NCBI GenBank assembly: GCA_024762835.1
Contig: JANTGP010000007.1
Span: 1-38,399 of the forward strand
DNA: 38,399 nt
Source of the DNA: Bacteroidota bacterium
Lineage (GTDB): Bacteria; Bacteroidota; Bacteroidia; Bacteroidales; M50B96
Direction: 5' to 3'
Part shown: positions 20,901-27,294 of the stretch, piece by piece
How the letters are laid out: each line of letters begins with the position of its first letter
Position numbering within the stretch: the stretch's first letter is position 1
Made by a program: the position numbers and the translations under genes
Notes under the pieces: generated by a model
What the model saw: only the letters and a program-made list of their open reading frames with translations
Told to the model about the DNA's origin: nothing
The model's database searches: none

Positions 20901-23900
20901 TGGTTATTGGGGTCTGCATTACCGTTTGGTAGTGATGTCCATGCAGAAAGATCATATGAAACACCTGAAACAAAATTATATGTTCCTAAAACAACATCAA
21001 GGCTTGTTCCGGTAGGTATTAATGTGTTTGACACAAAAGCTGTTTGAGGAACACCGTTAATTTCCCAGTCAATTGTTACAGTTGAAATATCTAACAATCC
21101 AAAGTTAAATACAGTTGCAACAACATCAACAACACCAGGGCATACAGCATCTAAACCAACAAATCCTGTAATACCTGCATCATCATTTGCAGGAGTAAAC
21201 TCGTCAGCACCAATATCAGGTGTTGATGCATCACGTAATTCTCCGTCGATATCAGTTGTGACTTCGGCAACAGGTGTTCCAATGTTATTTAGGTTAGGCG
21301 AGAATGTATGCAGGTCATCAAAAGCAGTAAATACAGGTAATACCGAAACAGAGTTTGAATCGCTACCCATAGCCTGAAGTTGAGCTAAGTCGGGTACATT
21401 TGTAGTACCTACTTTACATAGATTAGAACCGGAAGTATATAGGTTGTTATGGTCGCTAATTGAAAGATAACCTGAAGAAGCAGCTGAACTTGTTATTTCA
21501 AAAGCATAGCCACCTCCGGTATTTACAACATTATTGTTTAAAGCTTGAATATTTCCGTAACCTGATGATCCACTTCCAAAATACATTCCACGTCCTCCTG
21601 TTGAAGAACCGGCTGTGATGTTAATGGAGTTATAAAAAATATTCACATAGTTTGAATAATAAACATACATACCATAAACTGTTCCGGTACCTTGAGATTG
21701 AACAACAAAGTTATTTGCAATTAATGCAGGATCTGTTTGTGTTCCATTACAATAATAAGCTCTTATACCATAAGTTGTCCCGGAAGGGTTTAAGTTTACA
21801 TGGTTATTTGTAATAGTTGTTGGGCCATCGCAATGGTAGGCATAAATACCATAGTTTGAACTTGATGCACTTGAATTCATCAATGTATTATTATTTATGG
21901 TAATACCATTCTGATAATAGGAATATATACCGTAATAATGGAAACCTTCAATTGTATTTCCTGTTATGATATTGTCAAGCTCCATTGCACTTGAAGAGCC
22001 TCTAAAGTAAATACCATAATATCCATTAAGAAGGTGATTATTAGCAATTGTATTATAGCTGTTGGCTTCGGTTTCTGAATAAATACATGCCGCATATGAA
22101 CTTGTAACCGGTACACTTTCGATATTACTGTTTGAAACTGTATTATTCTCAGCAAAATTATCAAAATCAATTACACGTCCATAGTTTCCGGAAGAAACAG
22201 ACTTAACAGTCATATTATCAATTATTACCCACTTGGCAGCATTTAATTTAAATACCCAGTTGTTGCTGGATGAACTGGCACCAAACTGTAAGACTGCATC
22301 AGCAGCATTTCCTGTTGAAGAGGTGAAAGTGATTGTATTTGTAGCTGAGGCACCAACGATATCACCTATTGTAACCTGTTCGGTATATGTACCGGGTAGT
22401 ACATTAAAAACAACAGGTCCGCAAACACCAAGTGTAGTTACAACATTTATTGCATCGGCAAATGTAGGATAGTCACCTGTTGCTCCAATAGTATAGGTTC
22501 CTGCAAATGCAGTTTCTAAGCCTGTAATAAGAGTATTGTCGTTGTAAATATTTTCATCGGCTACACCGCTTGGTAAACTTGTATATGCTTCAACACTATA
22601 AACTGTTCCCGCAACAAAATTATATGTTCCTAAAAAGACAGTGTCTAACTCGTTTACACCAATTGGCGTTGTGTAAGCAAGAGGTGTTTGTAAGACCCCA
22701 TTCACTTCCCAATCAATATTTACTGATGTCAAAATATTGGCTCCATAGTTTTCAACGGTAACGTAAACATCATTTAAGCCTTCGCAAATAGTGTTTAGGC
22801 TATAAATTGAAGAAATACCCGCATCATTATTTGGTGCCTGATATATATTAACATCGTCAAAAGCAAAACCATTTTTTTGTGATGATGCATTTGAACCCAT
22901 TAAAAATCTAAATTTAACTGAAGATTCATTTGCTAAGTTAGTACCAAAACCTGTTACATCATACAACTTATATTTTCCGGTAATCCAACCACCTGTACTT
23001 CCTGCCCAACCGCCGGTATAGTTAAGGCCTTGTATGCTCATCTCATTATACCAGTTTGTTCCGTTAGGGTCGCTTGATAAGTTTCCGAATTCAACCCCCA
23101 CATGATGCCATGTAGCACCATTATCTATAGTATATTGTAGAGCTGCACCATCAGTAAAACCATCATATGTATCATACCACATTTTAAATTCAATGATAGG
23201 AGCAGATAAACTTGAGAAATTAAAATATGGGCTTTCAACCCAAGAGTATTCCATTGAATTATAATTGCCTGTAAGGCTGGTTGTCCATGCGTTTGTTCCG
23301 GAATAGGCAGAGTTAATAACCGAAGCTGCAGGAGTACCCATTTCCCACGAGCTACTAGTACCTCCTGCTTGCCAGAACTGAACACTATCAAAGTTTTGGA
23401 AGTAGGGATAAGATATTATAGTTGATGCATTTGTTAGCTGAACATTAATCTGATCATTATATGAAATAGAATCACATGCTAAACTAACGTAAGCAACACA
23501 ATCATAAACACCAACAGTTGAGAAATCAGCTGTTTGAGTAAATGTATGGGTATAAGTTGCAGAAGGTGCAATACTTTGATTAACAATTTCTGTAACAAAA
23601 GTAGTACCGCCGTCAATTGAATAGGCAACAGTATATCCTGTTTGAGCCAGATTCCCCATATTTTTAATTTCAATCTCAACACCTTCGGCTGCTGTTAAAT
23701 CAACAGATGAAAGTGAGGGTGTCAGCCACTCTGTAACTGCAAGATCGCAATCTGATACTGGAGACATGGTAAATTGTATTTGCGGTTTGTTTGAACTGGT
23801 ATTTGTAGTTGGCACCCCGCATTGTGATGAATTATCATAACGGATATACTTAAATCCATTTGTTTGATTGAATATACGAACTTGTCCAGAAAGATTATAA

Positions 23901-24379
23901 GTTGGTGAAACCTGATCGAAACATACATCAACTAGTATATTACTTGTTCCATCCCATAGAAATGGATTAGGCAGTGTTAGCATATCAAAACCACCGGCCA
24001 AAGGGTTATATGAAGGATTTGTATAAACTTGAGTAAGTCCTGTACCATCATAAATTGAAGGGTCGCTAGCCGTGGTATTTTTCATTTTTACAGTAAAATT
24101 AGGCAAAGCATAAATAGGAGCACCTTCAACATAATAACCCATAGCCAGAATTGAACCTGAGCTTGCACCTGCTGCTTGCATTTCTGCAGCTGTATAAACC
24201 GTTTGGCAATGTAAACTTCTGTAATAAATATTAATTGGCGAGGCTGTTGAGGTTGAGTTTGTGTTTGTACCCGAGCCAATTTGTACAGAATACTGACTGT
24301 AGAGATCAGTAAAGCCAAATAAAATTAAACTGACTAAAGCAATCAGCTTTGACAGTCTTGCAAAGTTAAAATGTTTCAT
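11909..24379 (-). CDS. Giant modular T9SS-exported surface protein
   Basis: 4156 residues. The start is ATG at 24379; an earlier in-frame TTG at 24385 is less likely. A signal peptide ends ...FGFTDLYS, followed by Gln. Modules in order: a jellyroll anchor-type domain (about 22830-23400); two parallel beta-helix modules (21190-22501 and 19548-20857); a MAM-like domain (about 18690-19165); a GEVED domain (16060-16500); a lamin-tail-like domain (about 14800-15200); a PPC domain (about 13950-14320); two SprB-type repeats (about 13500-13945, PYTYLWSNGETTPNISNL and PYVYHWSNNAATEDITNA); a duplicated 80-residue unit (12580-13070); and a type-A T9SS sorting domain from QNMPNPFTGKTNISFYL to the end. 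About ten CARDB-like Ig modules ending in YNDT or PNDT lie between them. It probably acts at the cell surface or in gliding or adhesion; the ligand is unknown. Confidence 0.93.
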   Translation of the reverse strand: MKHFNFARLSKLIALVSLILFGFTDLYSQYSVQIGSGTNTNSTSTASPINIYYRSLHCQTVYTAAEMQAAGASSGSILAMGYYVEGAPIYALPNFTVKMKNTTASDPSIYDGTGLTQVYTNPSYNPLAGGFDMLTLPNPFLWDGTSNILVDVCFDQVSPTYNLSGQVRIFNQTNGFKYIRYDNSSQCGVPTTNTSSNKPQIQFTMSPVSDCDLAVTEWLTPSLSSVDLTAAEGVEIEIKNMGNLAQTGYTVAYSIDGGTTFVTEIVNQSIAPSATYTHTFTQTADFSTVGVYDCVAYVSLACDSISYNDQINVQLTNASTIISYPYFQNFDSVQFWQAGGTSSSWEMGTPAASVINSAYSGTNAWTTSLTGNYNSMEYSWVESPYFNFSSLSAPIIEFKMWYDTYDGFTDGAALQYTIDNGATWHHVGVEFGNLSSDPNGTNWYNEMSIQGLNYTGGWAGSTGGWITGKYKLYDVTGFGTNLANESSVKFRFLMGSNASSQKNGFAFDDVNIYQAPNNDAGISSIYSLNTICEGLNDVYVTVENYGANILTSVNIDWEVNGVLQTPLAYTTPIGVNELDTVFLGTYNFVAGTVYSVEAYTSLPSGVADENIYNDNTLITGLETAFAGTYTIGATGDYPTFADAINVVTTLGVCGPVVFNVLPGTYTEQVTIGDIVGASATNTITFTSSTGNAADAVLQFGASSSSNNWVFKLNAAKWVIIDNMTVKSVSSGNYGRVIDFDNFAENNTVSNSNIESVPVTSSYAACIYSETEANSYNTIANNHLLNGYYGIYFRGSSSAMELDNIITGNTIEGFHYYGIYSYYQNGITINNNTLMNSSASSSNYGIYAYHCDGPTTITNNHVNLNPSGTTYGIRAYYCNGTQTDPALIANNFVVQSQGTGTVYGMYVYYSNYVNIFYNSINITAGSSTGGRGMYFGSGSSGYGNIQALNNNVVNTGGGYAFEITSSAASSGYLSISDHNNLYTSGSNLCKVGTTNVPDLAQLQAMGSDSNSVSVLPVFTAFDDLHTFSPNLNNIGTPVAEVTTDIDGELRDASTPDIGADEFTPANDDAGITGFVGLDAVCPGVVDVVATVFNFGLLDISTVTIDWEINGVPQTAFVSNTLIPTGTSLDVVLGTYNFVSGVSYDLSAWTSLPNGNADPNNQNDTTSVYGMQTSVFGTYTIGATGDFANVDTAVNYISAHGICGPVILNIQSGTYTGQITLENINGLSATNTLTFQSVSGDSTDVIIQYGASATADNWVFKLNGMEYVTIKNLTLKSTATGSYGRVLVFEGSSNYNTIMNCVIQSVSVTSSYAACIYSNTSLDQFNTIMNNHLKNGYYGIYFRGASSSDLEEGNVFSNNIVEDYYYYGIYSYFQNAVTITGNTVSQSSAGSNTNYSMYLYYNDGPIVVTKNKIHDTAGMTFYGIRVYYCDADTAAPGLIANNFISSDGPTGTAYGLYVYYSNNQRIYHNSVNIVTGSSTSSYGAYFYVSSSNGSGYSLMNNTIANTAGGYAIYISEQVFLSSALTSSNNNLYVTGSNLAKLQSTPLATLTDWQNYYPNDVLSVDPAYTSSSNLHSGSPDLNNAGIPLAAVTDDIDGDLRDAATPDIGADEYTPATLDVGISALVSPTDISGYCYGSSEIFTVSLTNFGLDTVFLANTPVTVQAVLSGIAPNTYAPIVLSTGNLAPGESMDVLIDSNLDMSLTGDYTFDATTVVIGDGNAMNDAMLPVTISVVNLNNLPYTEDFETFIPGAPGTLNNGWTIDPLTGFRWQVDVSNTPSSNTGPNVDHTTGTSTGVFMYSEASSGTAGAKCYLYPPCGDLSGVELHFWYHMYGATIDSFAVQAMVNGVWTTFWGLQGQQQSAMTDPWLQAITGVPSNAQGVRFMVKRGTSYTGDVALDDVLFIEPLANEAAIDIVYSYGQLPLGVGDNHVVSAVVSNWGTTDQVNLPVTLNITGANTFTDVVTIPLLPSYGIDTIYFAPFTPANLGFDNVEVTIPADDNNTNNSGFYAQEVTTNTYNIADTTEASISLGYNTGEGLFLVKYYINGLKVISNVNAYITGSSTIGQTVYAVVLDSAGTILSTSDNYILTAADTGTYVNFPILMTGQTTTANADLFVGIAQVAGSTGYYPLGVQEEDPARAGSYYTADLTGSPSENNSFGRFMIGATISDPDPFDASCIAISSPIGGCGLTTNEAITIQIQNMGSDTINGGVNASYQVDSNSVVTESVSAIIAPGAIYDYTFTQTADLFAPMDTAFNIVAWVDLPLDSAQYNDTTMYEVESLYVPVAPVATGATVSYGNQALLTAVSADSLFWFDIDTLGANSIGTGNSYLTPPLFDTTTYWVQAGSPLTDPIAFTTQWNNNNGQDGNMIDVTALNSDITIESFDVNIDNATTMEVWYKEGSFIGFETNASAWTLLGSTTISSNGVDVPSPLPIGGLTIPAGQTYGLYITTTSGGINYYTLSAPPYITDGELLIDNSVGKSYPFGSTFSPRLWLGTIYYTMGSGCASDLVPVEAIVTGIPAIDAGILYENSPSSGIELTMEPVSVDVKNWGSDTISNINITYEIDNGVQVNEIINATILPGDVLTYNFNTYADLTTFGIYNFTVYTSLLGDAYSPNDTITFQVTNEPLVYCSSGANSPGYEEIIQFTVSDLDNFSGPAFGSMYQDFTGIAPAVLMPGITYPITVVTDFPPGYSYPYNCWVEVYIDFDHSGTFDEPSEVFMSMATNSSNTVTSSFTVPNTALPGTHGMRVVFREGGTALSTTPCGYYSWGETEDYSVFVPTPIPHDGGVSEILSPSGSLLENTLEPVEVVVTNFGTDTIFNMDVVYTVDGINPVVYNYSGALANLESDTVTFPSMNIPGGYFDLCSYTVLTGDTNYFNDTSCVQLYGDPQFELGILSLDAPVDGCDYGFEDVTIQFANNGDTLYGGITASYFTTGMAAQVDEVISDTIYPGDVYTYTFTTQIDLGVSIDTEFDIYAWINSPLDPVQQNDTINQIVVSGVSPASPFANDATIWSGEFTTLNIVNPDTNNIYYWYDSDTTQLFTDTFMVTPALFDTTTYYISAANGSGASLAITEISLGGPDFIEIQNMTNGVVDATGWVVAISASYSDINSVNTIYWNLGTLQANEVQYKTDSSSDNYWGNNILWNPGSSSNYKGWAMIVNDMGEVVDFISMGWDPAQLATFSANINGFTVDLTTAWDGPAVTNYTSDFLARTNYDSNTLTDWQNLTTNTKGVANPNMVISGTGSGCETQLVPVTVNVQYADYDGALANIVSPVTGSYLGLEPVTVDIYNNGLLDISNFPVSYTLNGAGLVTDTITAVITPGMTYTYTFSQNVDISTYASYDLCAFVGVPNDGYSPNDTLCTVVENMDGDGNSCASAFPYLMLNDPPVMGSTAFAYDLEWWRFVLPIDANNVVVSLCGSTYDTKLEVWNDCNAASYMQYNDDNFGCSSNTQSSEITFSFLSAGTYYAKVYGYSGSFGDYILEITGEQVPVMQVDLTGTMINCYGEATGSITSDVIGLPGSTPPYTYLWSNGETTPNISNLTAGIYELTVTDAGGLTQVESLEITQPSELIVSLAGTDPTILGAGDGAIDATITGGVTPYVYHWSNNAATEDITNAYAGVYTLTVTDANVCSTEAVDTLNTLPPPSGWEVTQTAVSHEIVIPQSAVILLDGSPLSPGSYVGVFYLNQTTQTLECGGWAYWSGMETSVIAYGSDAGQNNGFAPNEVFHWRVYDAALGVEFGGNATYLPSYPDAGNFVINGLSGINPLEAFSIVSQNVPCVSGWSIWSTYIDPVNPAIDDILDPITAPMFTPGPVEIVKSGSGLVYWPFYGLNTIVNVVIGEGYQIKINGPDTAFNVVGLIVPPELTPLTFNSGWSIIGYLRTSPAPIADMFAPITAPMFTTGPVEIVKSGNGLVYWPYYGLNTIINMIPGQGYQLKMNSTQTYTYPANTSSSAKSYDENYYPQNYTEIINTGNNMTLGIPEDAWNTKPENGDEIGVFDSNGKLIGSSVYRDDFTAITIWGNEILKDTESAKATIYSLKLWHNTTGIEEDIVVESWKQGNDQFETNAISIVKKLSLAGIGDDQFVLYQNMPNPFTGKTNISFYLPKDCHVQLAVYNLIGDLVEELVSDQYISGKHTIEFDASSLPSGNYFYKIVTDDFVATKVMNLNR
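12580..13070 (-). repeat. Tandem duplicated unit inside the giant gene
   Basis: Two units about 267 bases apart encode GWSI..., APMFTxGPVEIVKSG and GLVYWPxYGLNTI. The core segments 12655-12740 and 12921-13007 are strongly alike in DNA as well as protein, which points to a fairly recent duplication or ongoing gene conversion. Confidence 0.85.
19548..20857 (-). repeat. Beta-helix module 2 of the giant protein
   Basis: This runs from GTYTIGATGDFANVDTAVNY to PDIGADEYTP, about 437 residues of right-handed parallel beta-helix repeats (NNHLKNGYYGIYFRGASSS and similar). It aligns along its whole length with the module at 21190-22501 and differs in length by only about 2 bases. Confidence 0.85.
21190..22501 (-). 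repeat. Beta-helix module 1 of the giant protein
   Basis: This runs from GTYTIGATGDYPTFADAINV to PDIGADEFTP. It is the partner of module 2, and the linker between them is a CARDB-like domain (DDAGITGFVGLDAVCPG). The unit of duplication is therefore CARDB plus beta-helix, about 1.6 kb. Confidence 0.85.
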
Positions 24380-24441
24380 AATCAAATTTTTAAGTTTAAG
24401 TTTATATAGTTTGTTGTATTTATTATGTCAAATTTTCTCCT

Positions 24442-24471
24442 CAAAGTTATTAAATATAATAAATAATACAA
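24442..24471 (-). promoter_or_regulatory. Promoter of the giant T9SS gene
   Basis: On the minus strand TTG (complement of 24469-24471), 19 bases, then TAACTTTG (complement of 24442-24449): an exact fit to the Bacteroidota consensus. It leaves a leader of about 55 bases before the ATG. Confidence 0.8.
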
Positions 24472-24594
24472 GTTTTCAACCGAGTTTTTAACAATTGAAA
24501 AGTGCTTTTAGAATTAGATTTAACATGATTAGAGACGTATTTGATACATTTTCAGATAATTACAGTTTGTTGTTAATGGCATCTGTCTTTTTAT

Positions 24595-24603
24595 TAGTTT
24601 TGC
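24595..24603 (+). promoter_or_regulatory. -7 element TAGTTTTGC ahead of the recombinase gene
   Basis: TAGTTTTGC matches TAnnTTTG 10 bases before the ATG at 24614. A TTG at 24570-24572 lies 22 bases upstream, slightly wide. With so little room before the ATG the transcript would be nearly leaderless. Confidence 0.55.
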
Positions 24604-24613
24604 ATAAAATATT

Positions 24614-25540
24614 ATGGACTGGGATCAAACTATAAAATCATTTTCCGATTACTTGTTGCTTGAAAGAACATTGTCAGCAAACAGTGTTGAGGCATATATT
24701 CATGATATCGAAATGCTAAATAGTTTTATCAATGGTGGCGATGTGATTATTCCTCCAGAAAAGGTTGATATGTCGTTACTTAAAGAGTTTATCCAAAATA
24801 TTAATGACTTGCATTTATCAGCACGGTCGCAGGCAAGAATTCTTTCGGGCGTTAGAGCTTTTTTTAAGTTTCTTTTACTTGAGGATAAAATAGAAAAAGA
24901 CCCTTCAGCTTTACTTGAGCTGCCAAAGATTGGAAGCAAATTACCGGTTTCTTTATCAATTCAGGAGATAGAAAGAATTATTGCTGCAGTTGACCTTAGT
25001 ACTGACTTGGGGCATCGTAATAAAACTATTATTGAGATTTTATATGGTTGTGGTTTAAGAGTTTCGGAATTAATAAATCTTAAATTATCCAATCTTTTTC
25101 TTGATGAGTCTTATATTCGTATTGTGGGTAAAGGAAATAAGGAACGTTTTGTTCCTATTGGAAGGATTGCAATTAATGAGCTTAATATTTATTTGTCGAA
25201 TTTCAGGAATAAACAGAAAACTGCAAAAGGACATGAGGACTTTGTTTTTTTAAATAGAAACGGCAAACAACTTACACGGGTAATGATTTTTACAATTGTT
25301 AAACAATTGGCTGTTAAAGCTGGTATTAATAAAACAATAAGTCCACATACTTTTCGACATTCTTTTGCAACTCATTTGGTTGAAGGTGGTGCTGACTTAC
25401 GGGCTGTGCAGGACATGCTTGGGCATGAGTCTATTACAACAACAGAGATTTATACTCATTTAGATAACCAGTATTTGCGACAAACAATAAATGAGTTTCA
25501 TCCGCGATCTGACAAATTCAGAAAGAGGAAAAATACTTAA
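24614..25540 (+). CDS. xerD: Tyrosine recombinase XerC/XerD
   Basis: 308-residue site-specific recombinase of the kind that resolves chromosome dimers at dif before cell division. The SAM-like N-terminal core-binding domain (about 5-95) is followed by the catalytic domain with all six residues visible: Arg149 (GCGLRVSEL), Lys173 (GKGNKERFVP), His245 and Arg248 (SPHTFRHSFATHL), His271 (MLGHESITTTEIYTH) and the nucleophile Tyr280. Length and sequence fit the housekeeping XerC/D group rather than a phage or transposon integrase. C versus D cannot be settled here, so the symbol is a best guess. ruvX starts 2 bases after its stop. Confidence 0.93.
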   Translation: MDWDQTIKSFSDYLLLERTLSANSVEAYIHDIEMLNSFINGGDVIIPPEKVDMSLLKEFIQNINDLHLSARSQARILSGVRAFFKFLLLEDKIEKDPSALLELPKIGSKLPVSLSIQEIERIIAAVDLSTDLGHRNKTIIEILYGCGLRVSELINLKLSNLFLDESYIRIVGKGNKERFVPIGRIAINELNIYLSNFRNKQKTAKGHEDFVFLNRNGKQLTRVMIFTIVKQLAVKAGINKTISPHTFRHSFATHLVEGGADLRAVQDMLGHESITTTEIYTHLDNQYLRQTINEFHPRSDKFRKRKNT

Positions 25541-25542
25541 TT

Positions 25543-25968
25543 ATGGCTAGAATATTAGGAATTGATTACGGAAAAAAAAGAGTAGGGCTTGCGGTTACCG
25601 ATCCTTTGCAGATAACAGCAGCGGGACTCACAACTGTTGATACAAAAGATATTTTTCATTTTCTAACCGCTTATTTTCAAAAAGAAACTGTTGAGGCTGT
25701 TGTTGTTGGATACCCTACAACATTGAGGAATGAAGCATCACAGGCTCTTGAGTTTGTTAATCCTTTTTTAAAGAAATTTTTAAAGAAATTTCCTGATATT
25801 CCATTGCATACGGTTGACGAACGTTTTACATCAAAAATGGCTTTTCAAACAATGATAGATGGTGGGTTAAAGAAAAAGGCAAGGCAAAACAAAGCTTTGG
25901 TTGATTCTATTAGTGCGGCTATTATTCTGCAATCATTTATTGAACAACAAGATAATTTATTAAGGTAA
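25543..25968 (+). CDS. ruvX: Holliday junction resolvase-like RuvX (YqgF)
   Basis: 141-residue RNase H-fold protein, a putative Holliday junction resolvase that also takes part in pre-16S rRNA processing in other bacteria. The catalytic acidic residues are visible: Asp8 in LGIDYGKKRVGLAVTD, Glu93 in TVDERFTS and Asp121 in ALVDSISAAIIL. The gene begins 2 bases after the recombinase stop, so the pair forms an operon; both act on DNA or RNA junctions. The usual length for the family is 135-145 residues. Confidence 0.93.
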   Translation: MARILGIDYGKKRVGLAVTDPLQITAAGLTTVDTKDIFHFLTAYFQKETVEAVVVGYPTTLRNEASQALEFVNPFLKKFLKKFPDIPLHTVDERFTSKMAFQTMIDGGLKKKARQNKALVDSISAAIILQSFIEQQDNLLR

Positions 25969-25983
25969 TTTTAAAAACTGAAT

Positions 25984-25992
25984 TATCTTTGC
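25984..25992 (+). promoter_or_regulatory. -7 element TATCTTTGC ahead of def
   Basis: TATCTTTGC fits TAnnTTTG 19 bases before the def ATG. def may thus have its own promoter although ruvX ends only 43 bases upstream. Confidence 0.6.
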
Positions 25993-26011
25993 AGTCTTAA
26001 ATATACAAAAA

Positions 26012-26569
26012 ATGATTTTACCAATTACAGCATACGGTCATCCAACTCTTAGGCGTGAAACTGAAGAAATTGATGAGAATTATCCAAATTTGAATGAACT
26101 GATTGAAAATATGTTTCAAACAATGTATCATTCTGATGGTGTAGGACTTGCGGCTCCTCAGGTTAATTTGTCAATCAGATTGTTTGTTATGGATGCTTCA
26201 CCTCTTGGTGATGAAATGGAAGAGTTTAAAGATTTCAAAAAAGTTTTCATTAATCCTTATATTACTGAAACTTCAGGAAACGAATGGTCTTTTAACGAAG
26301 GTTGTTTGAGTATTCCCGGAATTCGTGAGGATGTAAAACGGCCTGATAAAATAGTAATGGAGTATTATGATGAGAATTTTGAGTTTCATGAAATTACTTT
26401 GGAAGGAATTCCGGCCAGAATTATACAGCATGAGTATGACCATCTTGAAGGTATACTTTTTACAGACCTTTTGCCCCCAATTAAAAAACGATTGATTAAA
26501 TCTAAATTGGCTAATATATCAAAGGGAAAGATTAATGTGGATTATAGAATGATTTTTCCGAAAAAGTGA
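26012..26569 (+). CDS. def: Peptide deformylase
   Basis: 185-residue deformylase, which removes the formyl group from the initiator Met of new proteins. The three motifs are intact: GVGLAAPQ (43-50), EGCLSIPG with metal ligand Cys98, and QHEYDHLEG with ligands His140 and His144 and catalytic Glu141. It lies just after ruvX on the same strand and has its own -7 box. Length and motifs are normal for an active type I enzyme of Bacteroidota. Confidence 0.97.
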   Translation: MILPITAYGHPTLRRETEEIDENYPNLNELIENMFQTMYHSDGVGLAAPQVNLSIRLFVMDASPLGDEMEEFKDFKKVFINPYITETSGNEWSFNEGCLSIPGIREDVKRPDKIVMEYYDENFEFHEITLEGIPARIIQHEYDHLEGILFTDLLPPIKKRLIKSKLANISKGKINVDYRMIFPKK

Positions 26570-26662
26570 AATGCACATTTGATATGAGCTCTTGCAATAT
26601 TAAATAGCTTTTAATGTTAATGCTTAATAATAGTTTACAAATAAGATAATATTTTGAAAAAT

Positions 26663-27196
26663 ATGAAGATTTTACTTTCAGTGCTTATTATTGCTTCGAT
26701 TATTTTTGTTTCATGCTCCGAAACACCTCGAAACAAAGATGTTGATAAGATTACAACAATTGAGCAAAAACTTGTTGACGACTCAACAATGGTGTTTGAT
26801 AAAAAATTGGCTATAGACCTTATTCAGATGTACACTACTTTTAGCGATAATTATCCAGCAGATTCTATTACACCTGATTATTTGTTTAAAGCCGGCAGGT
26901 TAGCAATGAATATGAATAATGGGAATAAGTCTATTCAGTTGTTTGATAGGATATTAAAGCAGTATCCTAATTTTGACAAATTACCTGAAACAGTTTTTTT
27001 ATCAGCATTTGTTTATGAAAATATTCTCAATGACAATAAAAAAGCAAAAGTCTTATACCTGCGATTCATGAAAGATTATCCCGATAATATCTTATACAAT
27101 GATGCAAAAGCCTCAATTGACAATATGGGAAAATCTCTTGAAGATATAATCAAAGGATTTGAAAAGAAGGATGCTGAAAATACAAAATCATTGTAA
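26663..27196 (+). CDS. TPR-like lipoprotein
   Basis: 177-residue lipoprotein. The start at ATG 26663 gives MKILLSVLIIASIIFVSCSE with lipobox Cys18; an in-frame TTG three codons upstream is less likely. The mature part is helical with two or three TPR-like units (ITPDYLFKAGRLAMNMNNGN, KSIQLFDRILKQYPN, KKAKVLYLRFMKDYPDN), similar to the helical pairs of BamD or YbgF-type proteins but shorter. It is probably a periplasmic scaffold. The next 98 bases contain an intergenic repeat and no terminator I can recognise. Confidence 0.78.
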   Translation: MKILLSVLIIASIIFVSCSETPRNKDVDKITTIEQKLVDDSTMVFDKKLAIDLIQMYTTFSDNYPADSITPDYLFKAGRLAMNMNNGNKSIQLFDRILKQYPNFDKLPETVFLSAFVYENILNDNKKAKVLYLRFMKDYPDNILYNDAKASIDNMGKSLEDIIKGFEKKDAENTKSL

Positions 27197-27198
27197 TA

Positions 27199-27223
27199 CC
27201 AATTGTATTTCAACCCCGATGCC
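27199..27223. repeat. Dispersed intergenic repeat, copy 2
   Basis: This matches 4389-4413 at 23 of 25 positions (CCAATTGTATTTCAACCCCG here). As with copy 1, it begins a few bases after the stop of a plus-strand gene facing a long minus-strand gene. Confidence 0.6.
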
Positions 27224-27294
27224 TTTAGATTTGCAACGATAAAGGAACCAAGCTTGCGAGCTAAACGAAGTTAATTATTAGAACCCTCATTAAC

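Noticed and set aside
19011-22472. Several plus-strand frames of 60-90 codons opposite the giant gene
   Set aside because: They are antisense shadows of repetitive coding sequence, with no start signals or recognisable domains.
24614-25540. Tyrosine recombinase as the integrase of a mobile island
   Set aside because: Sequence, length and linkage to ruvX fit the housekeeping XerC/D type; it is 12 kb from the tRNA-Asn repeat and there is no attachment site near it.
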